Of a stretch of 64,000 nt of DNA, positions 49,801 through 54,780 are shown in pieces; the stretch's first letter is position 1, and every line of letters starts with the position of its first letter. The stretch spans positions 1 to 64,000 of the forward strand of contig CAJQUW010002187.1 of the NCBI GenBank assembly GCA_907163375.1. The letters run 5' to 3'. The stretch is from Prostheceraeus crozeri. Taxonomy: Eukaryota; Platyhelminthes; Polycladida; Euryleptidae. The notes below the pieces were generated by a model. That model saw only the letters and a list, made by a program, of their open reading frames with translations. It searched no databases and was not told the DNA's origin. Position numbers and translations under genes: made by a program.

Positions 49801-50275
49801 GCCTTCACTCGCATTCCTTTTGAACCGTCAGCGTGGCCTAGTGAAGAAGGTGCGAGCTCGTCTCCACCGCGGACTTCGGTTCGATTCCTAGGTCAGGCGA
49901 GTGCGGTCGGGGAATCAAGGGTGTTGGTGTCTTGTATTGACTTCTTCTACTTGAAGAGCAAAAATTGAAAAATACGGATACTTCAACTATGTTCCAAAAA
50001 TACTTCCATTTTTTCGATTCGCGCCCACCACTGGTCGTATACTATCCCAGTTTCACTCGTTCGTCACTTACCGACCGAATCATTGAGAAACCTTTCGAGG
50101 TAACGACCAGCTCCGCCTCCGCCTTGTCAAGATTTTTCGATTCCACGGCGAATTCTTTTGTCCATTCTTGGTCCACAAATTCCTGATGACATTCGACAAG
50201 GGCAAGGCTGAACAAAAGAAGAAATAATGTGAAGATCCCGTGATAGGGACTCTTCAGAGCGCATTTCTTGCGCAT
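5301..50275 (-). CDS. Kexin/furin-family proprotein convertase gene, 10 exons (PCSK7-like)
   Basis: Ten exons join in one frame into 763 residues: signal peptide (1 to about 29, core [13 protein letters not shown]), pro-domain to about 120 ending KRDKR, linker, S8 catalytic domain (about 165-505), P domain (about 515-650) and a charged tail of about 110 residues. The triad is complete: D211 in VVDDGID, H256 in HGTSCAGE, S440 in GTSAAAP, with oxyanion N357 in ASGNGG, which argues against PC2 (Asp there). The P-domain RGD (572-574) and the expected cysteine pairs are present. [17 protein letters not shown] and WRDVQH read closer to PCSK7 than furin, but no membrane or Cys-rich segment follows. 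The family cuts secreted precursors after basic residues in the secretory pathway. All nine introns (59 bp to 12 kb) are GT-AG with matching phase. The subfamily assignment is from memory and less certain than the family. Confidence 0.9.
5998..6749. other. Part of convertase intron 9, nothing recognised
   Basis: AT-rich intronic sequence between exon 10 and the LINE remnant. I see no coding region, terminal repeat or RNA motif. Confidence 0.6.
6750..7834 (-). mobile_element. LINE reverse-transcriptase remnant (Jockey/CR1-like)
   Basis: Minus-strand translation shows the RT core: [18 protein letters not shown], then [35 protein letters not shown] and [14 protein letters not shown] stands where active enzymes have YADD, so the catalytic centre is lost. 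The carboxyl-terminal part lies at 6750-7058 ([15 protein letters not shown]...[11 protein letters not shown]), with a degenerate stretch between the blocks. It is truncated at its 5' end by a (TA)n tract and lies in convertase intron 9. Confidence 0.85.
7777..7810 (+). repeat. (TA)n microsatellite, 17 units
   Basis: An uninterrupted TA run at the 5' edge of the LINE remnant, where its coding similarity ends. Confidence 0.95.
8001..8719. repeat. Fold-back element with about 300-bp arms
   Basis: The left arm (about 8001-8303) and right arm (about 8422-8719) are inverted copies at roughly 95 percent identity by eye, around a loop of about 120 bp. The outer ends read TATAGTCCGGCAGC and GCTGCCGGACTAT; the inner ends meet at CATGGAATGTCTTCACGTCA and its complement. 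No coding region is visible, so it is a non-autonomous fold-back DNA element. No clear target duplication was found. It lies in intron 9, so the pre-mRNA would carry a very long hairpin. Confidence 0.88.
8720..9925. other. Intron 9 sequence, nothing recognised
   Basis: Several short open frames on both strands have no recognisable translation. No terminal repeats or RNA motifs were seen. Confidence 0.5.
9926..10258. mobile_element. MITE with perfect 28-bp terminal inverted repeats
   Basis: TTTGTAGAGAAAAGTTAAGG followed by CCAATTGC at 9926-9953 is exactly complementary to 10231-10258. The 277-bp interior is non-coding. TTAA occurs inside each repeat next to GGCCAATTGC, so the true element may begin there with flanking TTAA, as in piggyBac-type MITEs. 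Confidence 0.75.
10460..10830. repeat. Dispersed repeat copy 1
   Basis: Shares ordered blocks with 12770-13120: CTAGTG..ACTAGAGTG-type start, GCTGCNTGTTGATGG, AATATTGTTTTCAATGTGCAT versus TATTGCTTTCAATGTCCATG, then CTCTACTC and GATTTCTAT. The copies are diverged and non-coding; the class is unknown. Confidence 0.6.
11280..11504 (-). CDS. Convertase exon 9: end of catalytic domain
   Basis: Completes codon 457 and encodes 458-531. [16 protein letters not shown], then [17 protein letters not shown] and [16 protein letters not shown] follow the family through the catalytic domain into the P domain. Acceptor gttttgtag, donor gtgagttg; ends phase 2 and is completed to Arg by exon 10. Confidence 0.93.
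11505..12769. other. Intron 8 sequence, nothing recognised
   Basis: Contains a 102-codon open frame at 12051-12359 on the plus strand with no recognisable translation and no supporting context. No repeat ends were identified. Confidence 0.5.
12770..13120. repeat. Dispersed repeat copy 2
   Basis: Second diverged copy of the non-coding repeat at 10460-10830, in the same orientation and about 2.3 kb away. Both flank convertase exon 9 in adjacent introns. Confidence 0.6.
13248..13310 (+). mobile_element. SINE fragment, tRNA-derived head
   Basis: TCCGTGGCACAATGACTAAG TGCTTGGCCTA-type sequence followed by GATCTTTTGGTCTAGA matches the head of the SINE copies at 46.3 and 51.0 kb, then diverges before box B. 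Confidence 0.6.
13384..13437 (-). other. Decayed hammerhead-like motif
   Basis: The minus strand reads CTCATGACTAA, a short GTC/GAC hairpin, then GAAACGTC. The arrangement is that of a hammerhead with minimal helix III, but the core CTGATGA is changed to CTCATGA. This signature is typical of Penelope-type terminal repeats. Confidence 0.4.
13849..14410 (+). pseudogene. IS630-like transposase, truncated (copy A)
   Basis: Opens [20 protein letters not shown] and carries two helix-turn-helix blocks ([37 protein letters not shown]), then the first catalytic Asp in [14 protein letters not shown] follows immediately, and the same frame continues [14 protein letters not shown] before homology is lost at about 14410, so the second Asp and the Glu are missing. 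It is related to the copies at 55.6 and 57.6 kb (IS630-Tc1-mariner superfamily). It lies in convertase intron 8, in opposite orientation. Confidence 0.85.
14483..14640 (+). mobile_element. SINE copy, 5' truncated
   Basis: Starts at GGTCTAGAGGTCGAGCCCCG (box B region) and follows the family body: GTCATTGGAAGTGGACAGGA, a GGGCATTC block, ACAACGCTAC, CTGACTATGTCAGAACCGTC and AATAGTGACGT. It directly abuts the broken transposase. Confidence 0.75.
14885..14985 (-). CDS. Convertase exon 8: catalytic Ser
   Basis: This 101-bp exon (residues 424-456 plus two bases of 457) encodes the nucleophile: [19 protein letters not shown] with S440, then FALILQA. The split codon AA+C gives Asn, producing LILQANRNLTWRD across the junction, which matches LTLEANKNLTWRD of furin. 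Acceptor attctttcag, donor gtgagttt. Confidence 0.92.
15034..15196. repeat. Fold-back hairpin beside the Ser exon
   Basis: TTTTTCGAAGACAAAAATTC, the following CGTCGATAGTTTTATTTGCG and AGCTTTCAG recur inverted up to about 15196, with a loop of about 45 bp that itself holds CCTCAGGCA/TGCCTGAGG. It lies in intron 7 just upstream of exon 8. Confidence 0.8.
15197..16094. other. Intron 7 sequence, nothing recognised
   Basis: Contains several short self-complementary words (for example CTAGAAAC/GTTTCTAG around 15410-15510) but no coding or complete repeat unit that I can support. Confidence 0.45.
16095..16775 (+). pseudogene. Tc1-type transposase remnant
   Basis: Blocks in order: [13 protein letters not shown] (first Asp) near 16190, [15 protein letters not shown] at 16300, [27 protein letters not shown] where the second catalytic Asp should be (now Asn), and [17 protein letters not shown] (catalytic Glu) near 16590, ending [14 protein letters not shown] and a stop at 16775. 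Internal stops and frame changes separate the blocks and the amino-terminal DNA-binding half is absent. Lies in intron 7. Confidence 0.85.
16776..19449. other. Intron 7 sequence, mostly unrecognised
   Basis: Contains a short ATCGATAATCG-type simple repeat near 17690 and a GC-rich patch at 17955-18100 that may be an old tRNA-like SINE. No coding region was identified. Confidence 0.45.
19450..20305. mobile_element. Non-autonomous hAT element, 856 bp
   Basis: Ends CAGGCTTGCCGT and ACGGCAAGCCTG are inverted repeats, flanked by a perfect 8-bp duplication GGAATATC (19442-19449 and 20306-20313). Sub-terminal regions repeat TTGGGATCCCAAT and related words. No transposase similarity is visible inside. 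Lies in convertase intron 7. Confidence 0.88.
20314..21709. other. Intron 7 sequence, nothing recognised
   Basis: No coding similarity, terminal repeat or RNA motif found between two hAT elements. Confidence 0.5.
21718..22541 (+). mobile_element. hAT element, internally deleted, 824 bp
   Basis: Ends CAGGTGTGGATTCAA and TTGACCCCAAGCCTG are imperfect inverted repeats; flanks are GTTGACAC (21710-21717) and GTTCACAC (22542-22549), a 7/8 target duplication. Sub-terminal TACTTGTACTTG words recur at both ends. The plus strand at 21892-22137 encodes the hAT dimerisation domain ([19 protein letters not shown], then [18 protein letters not shown]); the rest of the transposase is gone. The right duplication overlaps intron positions +5 to +12 of the convertase exon 7 donor. 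Confidence 0.92.
22554..22796 (-). CDS. Convertase exon 7: oxyanion hole
   Basis: Residues 343-423, phase 0 at both ends. [17 protein letters not shown] gives oxyanion N357, and [10 protein letters not shown] keeps the pocket Asp and one of the two family cysteines. Acceptor ctcctttcag. The donor reads gtaag, then continues into the 8-bp target duplication of a hAT insertion (intron +5 to +12), so only the core donor bases lie outside the duplication. Confidence 0.93.
22797..25396. other. Convertase intron 6
   Basis: 2.6-kb intron. Apart from the tRNA-like sequence at 23325 and a poly(A) run near 25207, I recognise nothing in it. Confidence 0.5.
23325..23398 (+). tRNA. tRNA-like sequence, probably pseudo-tRNA or SINE head
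   Basis: AATAGCTCAGTTGGTAGAGC is a good D arm with box A; GGTGGTCCAAATCCATC is a T arm with box B; AGGTC fits a short variable region. The anticodon stem has a mismatch and the acceptor stem pairs over only four or five positions, so a working tRNA is unlikely. Confidence 0.55.
25397..25569 (-). CDS. Convertase exon 6: substrate pocket region
   Basis: Completes codon 285 and encodes 286-342. [14 protein letters not shown] and [17 protein letters not shown] match the family; D320 corresponds to the S1-pocket Asp of furin and D326 to the next acidic position, while the usual DDGKTVDGP has become [10 protein letters not shown]. Acceptor ctgtcacag, donor gtaagtgc; ends phase 0. Confidence 0.93.
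25996..26737. mobile_element. Tigger/pogo-type MITE, 742 bp
   Basis: CAGTGAATCTTCGATTATCC at the left and GGATAATCGAAGATGCACTG at the right are inverted repeats flanked by TA (25994-25995 and 26738-26739), the pogo target duplication. Sub-terminal TCCGGATAA words repeat at both ends. The interior is non-coding. Lies in intron 5, ending 77 bp from the exon 5 donor. Confidence 0.88.
26815..26903 (-). CDS. Convertase exon 5: catalytic His
   Basis: Completes codon 255 (Gly) and encodes 256-284. [15 protein letters not shown] carries catalytic H256, followed by [14 protein letters not shown] in NNKVCGV is the first half of a conserved disulphide. Family members usually have Arg where this has Ser (HGTRC). 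Acceptor cactttcag, donor gtgagg; ends phase 1. A Tigger MITE ends 77 bp from the donor. Confidence 0.93.
27375..27925. repeat. Inverted repeat with about 188-bp arms and hammerhead-like cores
   Basis: 27375-27562 and 27738-27925 are inverted copies at about 90 percent identity, around a 175-bp non-coding loop. Each arm contains a hairpin GACGA/TCGTC followed by GAAAGGCC (partly changed in the right arm), the layout of a decayed hammerhead stem II and 3' core. Lies in intron 4. Confidence 0.75.
28210..28442 (-). CDS. Convertase exon 4: catalytic Asp
   Basis: Residues 178-254 plus two bases of codon 255. It contains [15 protein letters not shown] with catalytic D211, then [18 protein letters not shown], matching the NYDP..SxDxNDxDxDP segment of kexins. 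Acceptor tgattcag, donor gtatgttc; ends phase 2, completed to Gly by exon 5. Confidence 0.93.
29030..29990 (+). mobile_element. LINE reverse-transcriptase remnant (CR1/Rex-like)
   Basis: Plus-strand blocks in order: [20 protein letters not shown] (29065), [19 protein letters not shown] (29245), [12 protein letters not shown] with an intact YADD, then [17 protein letters not shown] (29495), [19 protein letters not shown] and [14 protein letters not shown] (29720), ending at 29984. Several frame changes and stops interrupt it and the 5' half of the ORF is missing. Lies in convertase intron 3, opposite to the gene. Confidence 0.88.
30121..31202. mobile_element. Non-autonomous hAT element, 1082 bp
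   Basis: Ends CAGGGTTTTTTTAA and TTAAAAAAACCCTG are perfect inverted repeats, flanked by a perfect 8-bp duplication CACTATAC (30113-30120 and 31203-31210). GCGGG/CCCGC and TTCGAATTAT words occur near the left end. No transposase similarity inside. Lies in intron 3. Confidence 0.92.
31873..32145 (-). pseudogene. piggyBac transposase fragment
   Basis: Minus-strand translation [20 protein letters not shown], then [13 protein letters not shown], matches the carboxyl part of piggyBac transposases (YNxxMGGVDxxDxxLxxYR, KKWWW). Only this block survives; element ends were not found. It differs from the piggyBac at 36.5-39.3 kb. Confidence 0.8.
32284..32840. mobile_element. Non-autonomous DNA element, diverged copy of 41053-41574
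   Basis: Starts CACAGAATTAGACA and shares long blocks with the 41-kb element, for example GGCCAACATTAT, GACGCACAACT and TTTTTCCTATCTCTG. The right end has decayed and no target duplication remains. Confidence 0.75.
32841..34018. other. Intron 3 sequence, nothing recognised
   Basis: AT-rich sequence without coding similarity or terminal repeats that I can identify. Confidence 0.5.
34019..35412 (+). mobile_element. mariner-type DD41D transposon, 1394 bp, both ends present
   Basis: Ends CAGGGTGAGT and ACTCACCCTG, extended to about 28 bp of imperfect inverted repeat, lie between TA dinucleotides. Inside, [20 protein letters not shown] and a second helix-turn-helix ([19 protein letters not shown]) are followed by [10 protein letters not shown] (first Asp), [14 protein letters not shown] (second Asp), CDFFLWG (third Asp) and [14 protein letters not shown], ending at 35270. 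Forty-one residues separate the second and third Asp, the DD41D spacing. Frame changes and a stop after DDHIDALS break the reading. Lies in convertase intron 3. Confidence 0.9.
35413..36529. other. Intron 3 sequence, nothing recognised
   Basis: A 94-codon open frame at 36040-36324 has no recognisable translation. No repeat ends found. Confidence 0.5.
36530..39319 (-). mobile_element. piggyBac element, interrupted by a hAT insertion
   Basis: The 5' end reads TTAA then CCCTCTAAGTACCAACATGG on the minus strand (39319 downwards), the classic piggyBac terminus and target site. Transposase blocks follow: amino-terminal acidic region (TESAGSIS-like, 39039-38578) with [15 protein letters not shown], then after the hAT insertion [16 protein letters not shown] and [11 protein letters not shown] (a catalytic Asp) near 37370, [10 protein letters not shown], and [18 protein letters not shown] with [13 protein letters not shown] at 36949-36530. 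Stops and frame changes are spread through the middle. The 3' terminus near 36.4-36.5 kb was not resolved. Confidence 0.87.
37508..38403. mobile_element. Non-autonomous hAT element nested in piggyBac, 896 bp
   Basis: Starts TAGAGTTCGG and ends CCGAACACTA, flanked by a perfect 8-bp duplication GTGTAGAC (37500-37507 and 38404-38411). Palindromic TTCGAATATTCG words crowd both ends. No transposase similarity. The insertion splits the piggyBac transposase, so it is younger than that element. Confidence 0.92.
39320..40391. other. Intron 3 sequence next to exon 3, nothing recognised
   Basis: About 1 kb of AT-rich sequence between the piggyBac terminus and the exon 3 donor, with no coding or repeat signal. 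Confidence 0.5.
40392..40607 (-). CDS. Convertase exon 3: pro-domain cleavage site and linker
   Basis: Residues 106-177, phase 0 at both ends (acceptor gtctgcag, donor gtgagtta). [11 protein letters not shown] (110-120) aligns with the end of the PCSK7 pro-domain, so cleavage after R120 is likely. About 45 charged residues follow before [12 protein letters not shown], the usual catalytic-domain entry, where relatives have about ten. RRYER (157-161) is an alternative or second cleavage site. Confidence 0.87.
40667..40777 (-). CDS. Convertase exon 2: pro-domain
   Basis: Residues 69-105, phase 0 at both ends, acceptor ttcattag and donor gtaagttt. It continues the pro-domain ([13 protein letters not shown], then [13 protein letters not shown]). 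It carries two cysteines, unusual for a convertase pro-domain. It is separated from exon 3 by an intron of only 59 bp (40608-40666), in contrast to the multi-kilobase introns elsewhere in this gene. Confidence 0.8.
41053..41574. mobile_element. Non-autonomous hAT-like element, 522 bp
   Basis: Ends CACAGAATTAGA and CTAATTCTGTG are inverted repeats with a perfect 8-bp duplication GGTAGGAC (41045-41052 and 41575-41582). A 92-codon open frame inside (41085-41363) has no recognisable product. A second, older copy lies at 32284-32840. Confidence 0.88.
41792..42955. mobile_element. Non-autonomous DNA element with CCGCGCAG clusters
   Basis: ATAATAACCAGCGTTTCC at the left and GGAAACGCAGTTATTAT at the right are near-perfect inverted repeats. 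Just inside each end the octamer CCGCGCAG recurs in the same orientation (twice at the left, four times at the right), standing out in an AT-rich background. No target duplication is clear and no transposase is visible; a hAT affinity is a guess. Lies in intron 1. Confidence 0.65.
42667..42697 (+). other. Degenerate hammerhead-like core
   Basis: CTGATGA, then a GGAC/GTCC stem with loop CTGATAA, then ACGAAA. The 5' and 3' core boxes and stem II fit a hammerhead, but two extra bases precede GAAA and no cleavage triplet or helix I complement follows, so it is probably inactive. Confidence 0.4.
42956..44418. other. Intron 1 sequence, nothing recognised
   Basis: Contains a GC-rich patch near 43700-43880 and a 104-codon open frame at 43902-44216 with no recognisable translation. 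Confidence 0.5.
44427..45148. mobile_element. Non-autonomous hAT element, 722 bp
   Basis: Ends CAGTGTTCCACAAACT and AGTTTGCGGAACTCTG are inverted repeats, flanked by a perfect 8-bp duplication TTATAAAT (44419-44426 and 45149-45156). GCCGGC/GCGGCCGG words lie near both ends. The interior is non-coding. Lies in intron 1. Confidence 0.92.
45273..46058. mobile_element. Tigger/pogo-type MITE, 786 bp
   Basis: CAGTAGAATACGCATAGTTA at the left pairs with ATGCGGAATCGAATCTACTG at the right, between TA dinucleotides (45271-45272 and 46059-46060). The sub-terminal GTGCCAAATT recurs inside. No transposase similarity. Lies in intron 1. Confidence 0.8.
46289..46490 (+). mobile_element. tRNA-derived SINE, near full length
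   Basis: CCGTGGCTCAGTGGCTAA (box A) and GTCCAGAGGTCGAGTCCC (box B) form a tRNA-like head; the body reads GGGCATCCGGACTAAAAGC, CTGACTATGTCTGCACCGTC and GAGTAGTGATGTCAAACC. Other copies lie at 13248, 14483 and 50960. Confidence 0.8.
46491..49149. other. Intron 1 sequence, nothing recognised
   Basis: Short open frames on both strands (for example 47815-48045 and 48007-48282) have no recognisable translation. No element ends were identified. Confidence 0.45.
49164..49940. mobile_element. Recent SINE-like insertion: inverted multimer of a 321-bp unit
   Basis: A perfect 14-bp duplication CTTCTTCTACTTGA (49150-49163 and 49941-49954) encloses 777 bp. A 321-bp unit runs once in minus orientation from about 49164, restarts at 49482 for about 110 bp, then appears inverted from about 49600 to 49940; the copies look nearly identical. 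Each full unit has a tRNA-like head (GTGGCCTAGTGAAG as box A, GGTTCGATTCC as a perfect box B; plus-strand copy at about 49828-49892). The long duplication points to LINE-type integration. It lies in intron 1, 118 bp from the exon 1 donor. Confidence 0.85.
50072..50275 (-). CDS. Convertase exon 1: signal peptide and start of pro-domain
   Basis: Residues 1-68. The first ATG (50275) opens MRKKCALK followed by a hydrophobic run and VEC-HQ, a textbook signal peptide with cleavage near residue 29. Upstream in-frame codons are open for a further 12 but contain no ATG. The exon ends phase 0 at TCG, donor gtaagtg (50071 downwards). Residues 57-68 ([12 protein letters not shown]) match the start of the pro-domain GF-motif region. 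The next intron is 9.3 kb. Confidence 0.82.
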
Positions 50276-50959
50276 CTGCTTTCTCAAAGTTAATACTGAT
50301 AAGGTACACACAGAGCGAGCAGAGACTTATTATCTGACTCTACACTACTATGGACTTGCTTATATGAAGGTCCAACGCTGCAAATGAGAAAGATTGTTGG
50401 TGATCATGTCAATAGACGGGCGTTGACACAGTCTTCGTTGACTGAAAGGCTAGTGAATTAGCGTGACGTCATTTGCGTAGACGCCCGATACCGCCGACCT
50501 GATCGTCCACAACAATGGGCATACAACGCTCTCGTTCATCCATGGATGCTGAATGAATGAATGCGAGCGAGTGTGACGCAAAGATCAGAAATTTTAACAT
50601 CTTAATAATGTGATGCAATAGGGGCCTATTCTTAAGTATCGGTGTGTAAATAAGGGAATTTCATGGACATCGGTTAATGAAAATTGGTTTTCAGAGAAAT
50701 ACCACATTTTTATCATGAAAGACGCGTCCGTCAATGTCCTTGCTGATAATGCTGATGAGTCTTTCATTTAAGGTCGTCCAAGTCTTTATTTTGCTAATCA
50801 CTACATACGTATTGATTACGTTGATTATTCAGCACTCCGTGATAAAATGTTCGTTTTTACATAATAAGTGATTTCTGAAATAAAGACAGCTTTATATTAT
50901 ATTGTGTAGATCTAAGCATTTGTATATTGTACTGCAACATTTTTGAGGCCTACTACTTT

Positions 50960-51125
50960 GTGCGTGTTGGGCTCAGTGGTTAAGTGCTTGTCCTAGCGAT
51001 CTTTCGGTCCAGAGGTCGAGCCCCGTGTCATCAGGTAGGGCATCCGGACTAAAAGTTCACAACGCTCCAGATTTAAGTCTAAATATGTCAGCACTGTCCG
51101 ACCCCCAGTATGGAAAGTAGTGTCT
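50960..51125 (+). mobile_element. tRNA-derived SINE copy
   Basis: GGGCTCAGTGGTTAAGTGCT, CTTTCGGTCCAGAGGTCGAG and GGGCATCCGGACTAAAAG match the copy at 46289-46490 over the whole length with small deletions. It lies about 680 bp upstream of the convertase start codon. Confidence 0.8.
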
Positions 51126-52359
51126 ATCATATTTTTAACACGGACGTTTTTGGTATTTTTTTACTTAAATTTTGCCAAATCGTCTTTGATTTTTATACAC
51201 TAAATGAGGTCGTCTTTCTTTATATGGCTACTCCTTATGAGAGTACACATGTTTCAGTGTGGAAAATAATGAAAGCAATATTCATATCAAAGCTTCCGTA
51301 AACGGTGATGTGGTGGGCGCAGTTAATCGATTCCTCTCGATTAATCGTGCGACGGAATCAATCACGCGATATTTCTTGCGAAGTGTCTTCTCAATGAAAT
51401 TTGCTTCATGAGGAAGAAATAAGGTCTTCTATTTACTCTTTCAACGTTCATGCACTGAATAGAAGTCTGACACCTATGTGGTCACACTTATGGACGCTCG
51501 TTCCTAGGACCATGCATGACTATGTGTAGATTAATACAGAGTTATCGTGTGACGCGATTTTTCATTCTCACAGCACAGTATGTCTCTATGGGAATCCTGT
51601 GGGAATTCCAACTATACCTCGCACAATATAGCATTAAACATGCTTGCATAGTGCACGATTTACACGAATCATGCATGCTGTCAAGCATAGTAGGTCCCTA
51701 TGATATCTACATATTGAAGGCATACAAATTTACTGATAAGAATATTAATGCCTAATTTGTATTTAGTATGCACACCATGAGCCTAACATGGTAGCAGTTA
51801 CGCTCTCATGCAGCCTGCAATATCTTTTTATGCCTATACAGCCATGCTTAAAATATGATTGATAAAGACCAAAAAAATCAAAATTGGTGAACAGAAATAT
51901 TAATAGATACTTCATAGTAGCGAATGAACTATCGAATGTCGTGAACTTGAGCGCTCTCGTGTGTCGCTTACTGCACTCTGCCTAGTTGAGTCAAATCGGT
52001 GCTGTTGGCCATTTCCAAATTTAATAAGCTCATGCGCTGACAATGACAAAACAATCATTCAAGGAAAACAATAAAAAATATTCGAATACTTTTAAGAAAA
52101 GAGATCTACCATTAAGACCTAGGGTTTGATTTAATCTAGGAGTTTTATCATTTATAGGTTTTCCCGCTCTTGTTACCAGTGTGTAGAATCAAGTTACCGG
52201 GATTTGCATGCAATTTAACAGACATTGGCTACTACGCATTCAGTTTACCAGGAATTAGATTCAACTTGCCAGTTTGCATTCAGTTTACCAGGATTCGCAA
52301 TCTAATTGACACACATATTCAGTTGTACAATCAATTTACCAGAAAGGAACATCGGTTTA
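51126..52359. other. Upstream flank, weak CAGTTTACCAG repeats
   Basis: Mostly unrecognised. Between 52180 and 52350 the phrase CAGTTTACCAG and variants recur irregularly next to the Tigger element. No promoter elements of the convertase gene could be assigned. Confidence 0.45.
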
Positions 52360-53206
52360 GCGTCACCCGGGGTAATTGTGAGCAAAAATGAAACGGGGTA
52401 ATTATAAGCAAACCTGATAAATCTGTTATATTAAAAGATAGAGGTTAAGCGATAGTTGGTACATGTTTGTAATGACATCAAGCTGTTCTATGTGAAATTT
52501 GAGTCAAATCTGCCCTTTCTACCAAATTCCACAGCCATTTAAAGAAGTAGTATCAAAAAATCTTTACGCAAAAGATTATTTTGAAATTTTGCATCTTGCG
52601 TAAACATTGCTCTGCTTTTCATGATAATAGTGATAAATCTGTAATCCTGCCACAAATAGACTTCAATGGTCATGTAAAGCTTCCCTTTAGCTGACTGGAT
52701 TATAAAAGTCCGGCCTACTATCTGCGCGGAACGCTCATGTTTAGTTAATTGTTTACCCCTCTTTGCTTACCGAAAAATCGGCTTGATGGGGTAATTATGA
52801 GCAAACATAATTATGCAGCCGTACGTAACTAGTTGTTAATTGTGTGTTGTTTGTGATTAAGATTGCACTGAAAATGAGTATTGATAAGTGTGAAAGTAAT
52901 TTCAAGTTATACGATGCCCATGTTCATGCATCAGAGCTACGGCTTCGACTTGAGGAGTCATTGCACAGAACATGCTCTCATGGATGGATGTCGCTTTAGT
53001 TTATTGTCAAGGTCAGCACGATATTATTGTCTCCTGACAGCTATGCGTAAAATTTCTCAAAATTCTAGCAACACGATGGGATGACAGCTCGAGACTTTGA
53101 CGGTGTGTTAGCTGCTATTGTAAGGTTTATCCAATGACTGTTGACTTACACTGCTGTCTGCACTTTCTCACAAGGCTACAGTGCGAATTGATTCTGAGGT
53201 CGAGTC

Positions 53207-53710
53207 ATGCCGCAATCATACGTCAGGAAGCGACCCGCCGTCTCTCCGTCAGATATTTCTGCAGCTATTCGTGACATTCATGAAGGACGACAATGGAGAG
53301 AAGCATCAAGACTACACAATGTGCCCATGGGGACTATTGGATTACATACGAGAAATCCTGATTTACGGACTGGTGCTGGCCGTCGCAGAGCGCTGACTGA
53401 CAAGGAAGAGGAGGAGCTTGCGAACTGTCTGCGTACGTTGGCAAAATGGGGATTCGGCTTGACCAGAGATGATGTTCAAAAAGAAGTTCAGCAGTATCTA
53501 CGCGACAATGAGATCAAGAATCCATTCAACAACGATTTGCCTGGACCGGACTGGATGACAAGCTTCTGTAGGCGATGGAATCACTCTTCTAAGAAGCCGT
53601 CTACATCAGAAGAGGCGCGTAAAGTGAACGAGTCTGACCCCTTCGTGATCTATGAATTCTTCGATTTACTGGAAAGTGCCGCAAAGCAGACTGATAACAA
53701 AAGCGAGTGA
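53207..53710 (+). pseudogene. Tigger transposase, amino-terminal half
   Basis: MPQSYVRKRPAVSPSDIS opens a pipsqueak/CENP-B type helix-turn-helix (AIRDIHEGRQWREASRLHNV, VPMGTIGLHTRNPD) followed by the CENP-B second domain (RRRALTDKEEEELANCLRTL, GFGLTRDDVQKEV, PGPDWMTSFCRRW). The frame stops after KQTDNKSE, where the DDE core should begin; the two catalytic Asp residues are not in the element. Confidence 0.88.
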
Positions 53711-54780
53711 GGAGAACATTGTTATTCTCAAACTGCCTTCACACACCTCTCATCGTCTGCAGCCTCTCGATGTTGCAGTTTTTAAAGGCCTGAAAGCGAC
53801 GTTCGAAAGGCAAGTCGTCAACAACAATCGCCAAAGCAACGCGAAAGGATCCAACAAACGAGTATTTCTTGAAATACTGGGCAGTATATGGCATGAGACG
53901 ATGAATGAGTCCAACATCAAATCAGGATTTCAAAAGACCGGAATTTATCCAATCAATCGCACCGCGTATCCGATTGATGTCTTTGTCATCAGCAAGTTGA
54001 TTGCTTACAAAAGCTCTCAGTCCATCCTACCGGCGCCCTCAGTAGACCTGCATGTGCCTTCAGAGGAGACAGAGCCCTGCGACGAACCACCAGCGACTTC
54101 AAACTCAGCTGTTGACTCCGTCCCGCCGACTCCTTCGCCCTCCGTACAACTGCGCACCACAGACTGTAATGAACTGGATGAGTCTTTTGTTTCAACAAGC
54201 AGCTCTCGTTCCTGGAAAGTCTCCTTTGAGGAGCAGCTTCTTCAGAAAATATCTTCGACACAGATATGTTGCCCGGAGCCAAACATCGATACGGCAAGTC
54301 GAATATTGACAAGAGCGGAATTCAGGAAATTAGTAGAAGAAAAAGAAGAAAGCAAAGAGAACAAGCGCCCGAGAAAAGACGCTCGCAACCCAAGTTTGAG
54401 TCAAGTTGAAGTGAGTGCCGAAACAACAACAGGTAGGCCTAACCTTATCTTTGGGCCTAACGGATCTGAATGTGTCGAAGTTGATACTCATGACGATCTT
54501 CCATCAGCTTCGTTGGCGATCAACCAATTTGTCATCATAAAGTTCAGCGAGAATCTTCGCGATCCCGTTTACTTCGTTGGTAAGGTCGTGAACGTTACTA
54601 ATGAGCTCATCGATATCAAGTTCCTTAAGCGGTGTTAGCTGACAAAGAATTTCGTTTGGAGTAACGAGGAAACTTCCCTGGTTGAGAGGAAACAAATTGT
54701 CAAATTCCTACTGCCACCAACAGTACAGCGTCGCGGTGACATGGAATTCGATTTGGATGACTGTAAGTATGCACTCAAGT
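53700..54780 (+). pseudogene. Tigger transposase, carboxyl-terminal part
   Basis: ENIVILKLPSHTSHRLQPLD and VAVFKGLKATFERQVVNNN match the end of the DDE_1 domain, and GFQKTGIYPINRTAYPID follows as expected. A Ser/Pro-rich linker leads to a distinct terminal module (FVIIKFSENLRDPVYFVGKV, DIKFLKR). A TAG at 54637 interrupts the module; the same frame goes on (FVWSNEETSLVERKQIVKFL, PPTVQRRGDMEFD) to a stop at 54781. This terminal module recurs in invertebrate pogo-type proteins and may bind DNA or chromatin. Confidence 0.85.

Noticed and set aside
50276-50311. Longer convertase amino end starting further upstream
   Set aside because: The upstream 12 codons have no ATG (a GTG would be needed); the ATG at 50275 gives a proper signal peptide.
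53989-54312. 107-codon minus-strand open frame
   Set aside because: Shadow of the Tigger transposase carboxyl-terminal part on the plus strand.
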